The position numbers and the translations under genes were made by a program. Below are positions 52,290 through 57,190 of a stretch of DNA of 57,190 nt, piece after piece. Position 1 is the first letter of the stretch, and each line of letters starts with the position of its first letter. The notes below the pieces were generated by a model. It ran no database searches. It worked only from the letters and a program-made list of their open reading frames with translations, and was not told where the DNA came from. Source of the stretch: Candidatus Poribacteria bacterium (GTDB lineage Bacteria > Poribacteria > WGA-4E > JAJDTR01); assembly GCA_022827055.1 (NCBI GenBank), contig JAJDTR010000009.1, forward strand, positions 1-57,190, in the 5' to 3' direction.

Positions 52290-53216
52290 CTATTTGCCCA
52301 AACTCGCGGGTGGTTTGGATTTGCCGATGACGCCGACAAGCACTACCATGGTCAGCAAATAAGGTAGACACTGTAGGAGTTGGGAAGGAATCTGCCATCG
52401 GCTTTCCAATTGCAGTGCGTTGGCAAAGCCGAAAAGCAGACATGCAGCCGCTGTCTTGTAGGGAGTCCAGTTGCCGAATATCACCGCCGCCAGAGCAACA
52501 TATCCGCGTCCGGCGGTAATCCCCTTCGTGAAGTAATGCGCTTCCGACGCCAGGAAACATCCGCCTAATCCGGCGAGTACCCCGCTTGCCATCACTCCTA
52601 TGTATTGCCACCGCGCACGACTGAGACCAAGCATGTTTAGTGCTTCGGTCGATTCGCCTGCCGCTCGCAACCGCAAACCCCACGGCGTTTTAAAGAGGAA
52701 GACATGACTCCCAACCATAAGAAGAAGTGTAAGGTACACTAGACACGAGTAACTTCCGATGAGCGGTAAGTTCCATTGAGTCAGCCCTTCTACTCGCGGT
52801 GATGTCGCCTTGCGGTTGAGAAACTCCGTGATGCCGATGGCTAGGAAGTTGATCGCAACGCCGCTTACGATCTGATCCGCTCGAAAAGATATGGAGGCGA
52901 TAGCATGCACCAAGGCAATGGCGGTGCCGAAACCGATCCCGATGACGAGTCCAGCCCAGGCTGAACCGGACGCACTCGTGCCGATGACATATCCGAACGC
53001 GCTAATCAACATAATTCCCTCTAGCGCGATATTGACAACGCCTGAGCGTTCGGAATAGACTCCGCCGAGCCCTGCCAGTACCAGCGGTGTTGACATGCGA
53101 ATTGTACGTGGAATGAGTTCAAAGATAATGGTGAGGACCTCCGTGCCTATTCCGCTCGCCCTAAGCTCGACTTTGTACAAAAGTACAACGGTTGGGTTGT
53201 GCGGAAAGCTGTACAT
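52290..53216 (-). CDS. ABC transporter permease, nucleoside type (YufQ/NupQ-like, BPD_transp_2)
   Basis: Integral membrane protein with 7-9 hydrophobic segments and the family hallmark GGVYSERSGVVNIALEGIMLI; further PWGLRLRAAGE (EAA-like coupling loop) and GRGYVALAAVIFGNW. This type imports nucleosides or related bases with a BmpA lipoprotein and a fused ATPase, neither of which is in the window. The start is uncertain: the ATG at 53216 lacks a ribosome-binding site, lies just after a dispersed hairpin (53231-53251), and adds about 25 residues not seen in relatives. Probably transcribed with the gene at 53420. Confidence 0.82.
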   Translation of the reverse strand: MYSFPHNPTVVLLYKVELRASGIGTEVLTIIFELIPRTIRMSTPLVLAGLGGVYSERSGVVNIALEGIMLISAFGYVIGTSASGSAWAGLVIGIGFGTAIALVHAIASISFRADQIVSGVAINFLAIGITEFLNRKATSPRVEGLTQWNLPLIGSYSCLVYLTLLLMVGSHVFLFKTPWGLRLRAAGESTEALNMLGLSRARWQYIGVMASGVLAGLGGCFLASEAHYFTKGITAGRGYVALAAVIFGNWTPYKTAAACLLFGFANALQLESRWQIPSQLLQCLPYLLTMVVLVGVIGKSKPPASLGK

Positions 53217-53230
53217 CGCAAAACCCGTAG

Positions 53231-53251
53231 GCGGGGCATCTTGCCCCGCCG
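53231..53251. repeat. hairpin GGCGGGGCA / TGCCCCGCC
   Basis: A 9-bp perfect stem with a three-base loop TCT. It shares GGCATCTTGCCCCG with the arms at 30881-31000. Lies between the two permease genes, 14 bases before the annotated start of the downstream one. Confidence 0.7.
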
Positions 53252-53419
53252 TGATGGTACTGGAAACCGCTACCGACTATTTCACAGGTCAACCTAAAAG
53301 ACCAGATGGTTAAAATTTCACCCACTTTTCCGGAACGTGTGATTGACACCGTCTGCTATGCTGCTCAAATGTACAAAGTCGCCCTAAGTGTTTCAGATTC
53401 CCAAACCCTTGGTAATTAC

Positions 53420-54502
53420 TCACACTGTCTTGCCCAATGTGCCGCTTTGCCATTTAATTTGGATTGAAGCCAGACATATAATCAACACGGCTTGGATGAT
53501 TAGGAACAACTCTCTTGGTACGTTCAACAATATGTCAACGTCCAAAGCCCCTTTGTTTAGGGCGCCAAAGAGAATTGCAGCAAGGCAGACGCCATAGGGA
53601 TGGTTTCGTCCGAGCAACGCAGCAGCGATTCCGGTATATCCAAATCCCGGTGAAAAATTGTCGAGGAAACGGTACCGATAGCCCATGACGTCCCACACGC
53701 CGGCCAAACTCGCAATGGCGCCGCTCAACATCATAGTCCAAACGGTAACAGTTCCGACATTAATTCCGCCGTAGGTTGCCACGTCGGGCGCGTCACCAAC
53801 TAACCGCAACTCATATCCGTATTGAGTTCGTTTTAAGAAAAACTGGCAAGAAAGTGCGGCCACTATCGCGAGAAGAAACATGACATTCAGCGGATTACTC
53901 TTTGAAAGAAGCCCAATGAATGCCGAAATGCGCGGGAGATGGGCAGTTTCATATATTTGTGGCGTGTGTGGAATCATCTGCCCTGCTTCCTGATACACTT
54001 CCGTGACCAAGTAACTTGTCAGCGCGATTGCGATAAAGTTCATCATGATCGTGTTGATGACCTCGTGGACGCCAAACTTCGCCTTGAGAATCCCGGCAAT
54101 CGCAGCCCAGCCGGCTCCCGCTGTCATTGCTGCAAAGAAACAAAGCGGTATGAGTATAATCGCCGGAAAGTTGAAATGAAATCCCACCCAAACAGCCGCA
54201 AATCCACCCGCGTAGAGTTGTCCCTCGCAGCCAATGTTGAACAAACCGCACTTGAAGCCGATTGTGACGGCCAGTCCCGTGAAGATTAACGGAGTCGCAT
54301 TGAATAAGACATACCCGAAGTCGTCCAAGCTGCCGAACGCACTCAGAACAAGAATTCGGTAGACCTCCAACACGTTCTGGCCGAGTATGCCGATTACGAG
54401 ACTGCTCAGCACAATCACAATCCCGAGCGAGAATGCAATTGGACGGCCGGCATGGAGTATTTCGGTAATTTGAGGTTTTGAAAAAGAAGGGATTCTTGCC
54501 AT
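53420..54502 (-). CDS. ABC transporter permease, nucleoside type (YufP/NupP-like, BPD_transp_2)
   Basis: Membrane protein with 8-10 hydrophobic segments. Markers: GFKCGLFNIGCEGQLYAGGFAA (VEGQL region of YufP/NupP), AIAGILKAKFGVHEVINTIMMNFIA, and GFGYTGIAAALLGRNHP. Forms the heterodimeric channel with the gene at 52290, from which it is 203 bases away. The ATG at 54502 gives MARIPSFSK; a TTG at 54521-54523 would add seven residues. No ATPase gene follows, so the energising subunit is elsewhere or lost. Confidence 0.85.
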   Translation of the reverse strand: MARIPSFSKPQITEILHAGRPIAFSLGIVIVLSSLVIGILGQNVLEVYRILVLSAFGSLDDFGYVLFNATPLIFTGLAVTIGFKCGLFNIGCEGQLYAGGFAAVWVGFHFNFPAIILIPLCFFAAMTAGAGWAAIAGILKAKFGVHEVINTIMMNFIAIALTSYLVTEVYQEAGQMIPHTPQIYETAHLPRISAFIGLLSKSNPLNVMFLLAIVAALSCQFFLKRTQYGYELRLVGDAPDVATYGGINVGTVTVWTMMLSGAIASLAGVWDVMGYRYRFLDNFSPGFGYTGIAAALLGRNHPYGVCLAAILFGALNKGALDVDILLNVPRELFLIIQAVLIICLASIQIKWQSGTLGKTV

Positions 54503-54737
54503 GATGAAAATTACAAATGGCAATGCGGGTGAGGTATGTGATATTGTATTGGACAGCTATCCAATCATACGTTAAAGTCCGCTGGCTTGTTTCAGTTGAT
54601 TCAGATTATATACGGACGACGAATCCTGGGATGAAAAGGTCGTATCGAGTTAGCAGTACCGGGAGACAAGACTTCGTTGGGCGATACGACACATTGGAAC
54701 GTCCGATGACTCCTACCATCATCAAGGAGAAGATGCA

Positions 54738-56786
54738 ATGGCAGGCGCAAAGATACTGGTCGTTGAAGATGAAAGCAGTGTCGCTACTCATGTCGTGGAA
54801 CTGTTAGAAACCTTGGGGTATGCGGCTTCCAGTGTTGTGCGCACCGGGAAAGAAGCAATACAAAACGCGGTAAAAACTCGTCCGGATTTAGCATTAATTG
54901 ACATTACTTTGAAGGGTGAAATGGATGGTGTTGAGACGGGCGAACAGATACACAACCGCTTCAACATTCCTGTGGTATATCTTACTGATCGGGCAAACGA
55001 AGACCTGTTGAAGCGGGCGAAGATAACCGAACCATTCGGCTATGTTTTAAAACCCGTTGAAGAAAGGCGGTTGCACCTCAACATCGAGATCGCCCTTTAC
55101 AGACATGAAACGGAACGGCGTTTCAGGGAGAGAGAGCAGTGGCTATCTACTATACTTAGAAGTATCGGCGATGCTGTAATCGCAATGGACGAAGGCGGAT
55201 TGGTGACATTCATGAACCCGGTTGCCGAGATCTTGACAGGCTGGCGATTAGAGGAGATTTCAGGTAAATACCTTGCCGATATCTTTAACGTCATAACTGA
55301 AAAAACTAGCGTACCAATCCAACGCCACATCATGGATGCGCTACATAAAGGAACCATCGTTGGTCGCACAGATCGCCATACGACGCTTATTTCCAAGGTT
55401 GGGCGAGAGACTCCGATTGATTACAACGCTGCACCTCTCAGGGATGATCGGAACAACATCATCGGCGTTGTATTGGTCTTCCGCGACATTACGAAGCGCA
55501 AACGAGCCGAAGACAACCTGAAGCAAACTGCCAACACGTTACGTAATCAAACCCAAATCATGCAATCCATTTTCGATAGTATCGGCGACGGCGTGGTGGT
55601 TGCCAATGAAAGTGGAGAATTCATGCTCTTTAATCCGAATGCAGAGCGGATTATCGGGCTGAGCGAGACGGATGCGTCGCCGGATCAGTGGTCGGATAGG
55701 TACGGAATATTTTCACCCGATCGCGTCACGCCTTTTGCGACAGAGGAGCTACCTTTGGTGCGGGCAATCAGAGGTGAAGCATCGGATGAAGTTGAGATGT
55801 ATGTGTGCAATGCCAAAGTGCCTGATGGCGTCTATGTCAGCGCCAGCGGGAGACCGTTGCATGAGGAATCCGGTGTGCCAAAGGGTGGAGTTGTTGTCTT
55901 TCGCGATATCACCGAGCGAAAGCGGGCGGAGGAGGCGTTGGCACAAGCCTACTCGCGGGGAAGACTAGAAGTCGTAGATACCATCCTCCATAATATAGGT
56001 AATGCGATTAATAGTGTGACGATAGGGATAGGCACAATTCACGGGCATTTGGTACGGAATAAATTAATGGGGCGTCTCCATGCGCTTGCGGATGCGGTGA
56101 AGAAAAATCAGGGTGATTTGTCGAATTACATAAAAAACGATCCGCAGGGGAAACAGGTGGCTCCTTTCATCATAGCACTTGCCGAAGACTTTACCAAACA
56201 GAATGAAAAGTTGAGAAAAACTGTCGCGCGCGTCGGTGATAGGGTTGAGCATATTGCTGATATTGTGCGTATGCAGAAATCACTCGGGCGGCGAAATGTC
56301 GATCGTAAAGATATCAATCTTCGCGATGCAATCGCGGATGCGGTCAAGGTACTTCAAGAGTCGATTAAGAAGCGAGACATCGAAGTTCATGTAGATTGCG
56401 AAAATGCGCCGAGAGAGATTCGAATTCAGGAAAGTCAATTTCACCAGATGTTGGTCAACTTAATCAAAAACTCGATTGAGGCAATCGACGAACTCGCTGA
56501 ATCGAGCGGGTTGAGCGCGACACCCAGCATCAAGGTCAGATCTTTTGTCCAGCCGGGTTTTCTCACCTTAGAAGTGGTTGACAACGGTATCGGTATTGAA
56601 AAGAGAAAGTTCAAGGTAATCTTTGGTGCTGGCTTTACAACGAAAGAATCGGGGAGCGGTCTCGGTCTACATTCAATTGCGAATTTCGTAATCGGTTCAG
56701 GTGGAAAAATTCACCCGCTGAGCGACGGACTCGGAAAAGGGACAACCATGCGGGTTATCCTACCAATGTCCGCAATCACGCCATGA
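54738..56786 (+). CDS. response regulator receiver-PAS-PAS-histidine kinase protein
   Basis: Cytoplasmic signalling protein without membrane segments. Receiver domain 1-120 with D11, phospho-acceptor D55 (LALIDITL) and K105 (VLKP). PAS domain about 133-255, then a coiled stretch, second PAS about 272-395, both ending in the ITKRKRAE/ITERKRAE signature. Histidine kinase part with H418 in ILHNIGNAINSV, N-box LVNLIKNSIEAIDE, G1 VDNGIGIE and G2 GSGLGLHSIANF. The receiver comes first, so it probably gets phosphate from another kinase and controls the kinase output. ATG at 54738, AAGGAG eight bases upstream. No cognate regulator follows. Confidence 0.88.
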   Translation: MAGAKILVVEDESSVATHVVELLETLGYAASSVVRTGKEAIQNAVKTRPDLALIDITLKGEMDGVETGEQIHNRFNIPVVYLTDRANEDLLKRAKITEPFGYVLKPVEERRLHLNIEIALYRHETERRFREREQWLSTILRSIGDAVIAMDEGGLVTFMNPVAEILTGWRLEEISGKYLADIFNVITEKTSVPIQRHIMDALHKGTIVGRTDRHTTLISKVGRETPIDYNAAPLRDDRNNIIGVVLVFRDITKRKRAEDNLKQTANTLRNQTQIMQSIFDSIGDGVVVANESGEFMLFNPNAERIIGLSETDASPDQWSDRYGIFSPDRVTPFATEELPLVRAIRGEASDEVEMYVCNAKVPDGVYVSASGRPLHEESGVPKGGVVVFRDITERKRAEEALAQAYSRGRLEVVDTILHNIGNAINSVTIGIGTIHGHLVRNKLMGRLHALADAVKKNQGDLSNYIKNDPQGKQVAPFIIALAEDFTKQNEKLRKTVARVGDRVEHIADIVRMQKSLGRRNVDRKDINLRDAIADAVKVLQESIKKRDIEVHVDCENAPREIRIQESQFHQMLVNLIKNSIEAIDELAESSGLSATPSIKVRSFVQPGFLTLEVVDNGIGIEKRKFKVIFGAGFTTKESGSGLGLHSIANFVIGSGGKIHPLSDGLGKGTTMRVILPMSAITP

Positions 56787-56816
56787 ACAGCAAATCTAAA
56801 CTTCCGACTAAAGATG

Positions 56817-57077
56817 CTTGAGAGCGTGCCATTATCCTGTCGGAATAATTCATTCAGCACGTAACACTTCTTTTTCGCTCAATGACCAGCCGTGAAAAGT
56901 GTTCCTTCGTGGTCTGGTTTTCACTCCAGCGGAGTGAGATGTCAATAGAACACGATTCCTCCTCGCGTCTGCACTCCAGTGGATCAAGCGACTGAATATG
57001 GAGCGCGATAGTAAATCCTGTGCAATGTCTTGAGAGCGTGCCATTATCCCTGTCGGGATAATTCTTTCAGCAAGTAA
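56817..57077 (+). repeat. pair of ~49-bp direct repeats each holding a TGTC-loop hairpin
   Basis: Both copies read CTTGAGAGCGTGCCATTATC, then CTGTCGG, ATAATTC and TTCAGCA-GTAAC. In the second copy ATTATCCC and GGGATAAT (57042-57061) form a perfect 8-bp stem with loop TGTC; the first copy is a slightly broken form. Confidence 0.75.
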
Positions 57078-57102
57078 CTGCCTCACATTTCCATGTAGGA
57101 GG

Positions 57103-57171
57103 GAATCAAGCGAACGGATAGTGAGTGATCAAGTGAGTGGATAACGAACGCGATAGAGCTCCCATAGAGAT
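57103..57171 (+). repeat. dispersed ~70-bp repeat, copy D
   Basis: Near-identical over its length to 1421-1493 read on the minus strand; made of loosely repeated units like GTGAGTGATCA and GTGAGTGGATAA. Confidence 0.75.
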
Positions 57172-57190
57172 CTTCTTGCCCCGACGTTTT

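Larger units (their letters stand above)
56787..57190. other. repeat-rich intergenic region at the window end
   Basis: Contains two ~49-bp direct repeats (56817-56865, 57029-57077), a GTAGGAGGGA relative near 57094, and a full copy of the ~70-bp dispersed repeat at 57103-57171. No gene is supported. Confidence 0.7.

Noticed and set aside
1..57190. tRNA, rRNA or CRISPR arrays
   Set aside because: No cloverleaf with a TTCGA-type T loop, no rRNA-like blocks and no regularly spaced identical repeats were found.

Overview
This 57 kb window looks like a chromosomal segment of a Candidatus Poribacteria-type bacterium. That placement is inference, with no marker gene to test it. It rests on many exported beta-propeller proteins ending in a PNPFNPETW-type FlgD-like/T9SS-like sorting domain, several phytanoyl-CoA dioxygenase-family enzymes, a YufP/YufQ-like permease pair, a fused NuoE-NuoF subunit, and long intergenic stretches full of small dispersed palindromes. 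I saw no rRNA, tRNA, CRISPR array or full-length insertion sequence.

Region 1 (0.2-11.1 kb) is mostly metabolic: a pRiA4b ORF-3 family protein, a NuoE-NuoF flavoprotein fusion, two PhyH-type Fe(II)/2-oxoglutarate dioxygenases, a ThiO-like FAD oxidase directly downstream of rpsU, a HEAT-repeat membrane-anchored protein, a monomeric sarcosine oxidase-like enzyme, and an isolated trpA.

Region 2 (11.4-30.7 kb) is an array of exported proteins, all on the minus strand: six FG-GAP-type propellers, two 14-blade WD40 proteins (one with a dockerin), two LamG-like proteins, and a clan AA aspartic protease. Copies 16-18 of the array are recent duplicates, and decayed sorting-domain fragments survive between them. 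Region 3 (31.6-38.3 kb, plus strand) carries a gly-rich repeat membrane protein and five tandem TolB-like PD40 propellers, four of them closely spaced or overlapping.

Region 4 (38.6-42.5 kb) is accessory in character: an alpha/beta hydrolase, a 138-bp MITE-like element, a frameshifted RecF-like ATPase overlapping a DUF4276 Toprim-like gene (a candidate defence pair), and a zeta-toxin-like gene with two nonsense codons and a damaged Walker A next to an intact small partner gene.

Region 5 (42.7-54.5 kb) holds six paralogous lipoprotein solute-binding proteins of the LivK/Peripla_BP_6 type. One is fused to a cytochrome P460-like haem domain and one to an unrecognised C-terminal domain. They are followed by two convergent-strand nucleoside-type ABC permeases with no ATPase. 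The window ends with a response regulator-PAS-PAS-histidine kinase protein and a repeat-rich intergenic region.

Most interesting points: (i) a short C-terminal motif, x-T-x-[WLF]-G-x-[VIL]-K-[RQK], shared by three unrelated exported folds, either just before the sorting domain or as the protein end; (ii) the binding protein-P460 fusion inside the lipoprotein array; (iii) the decayed toxin beside its intact partner and the ATPase/DUF4276 pair; (iv) three non-autonomous elements with perfect inverted ends and clear target duplications.
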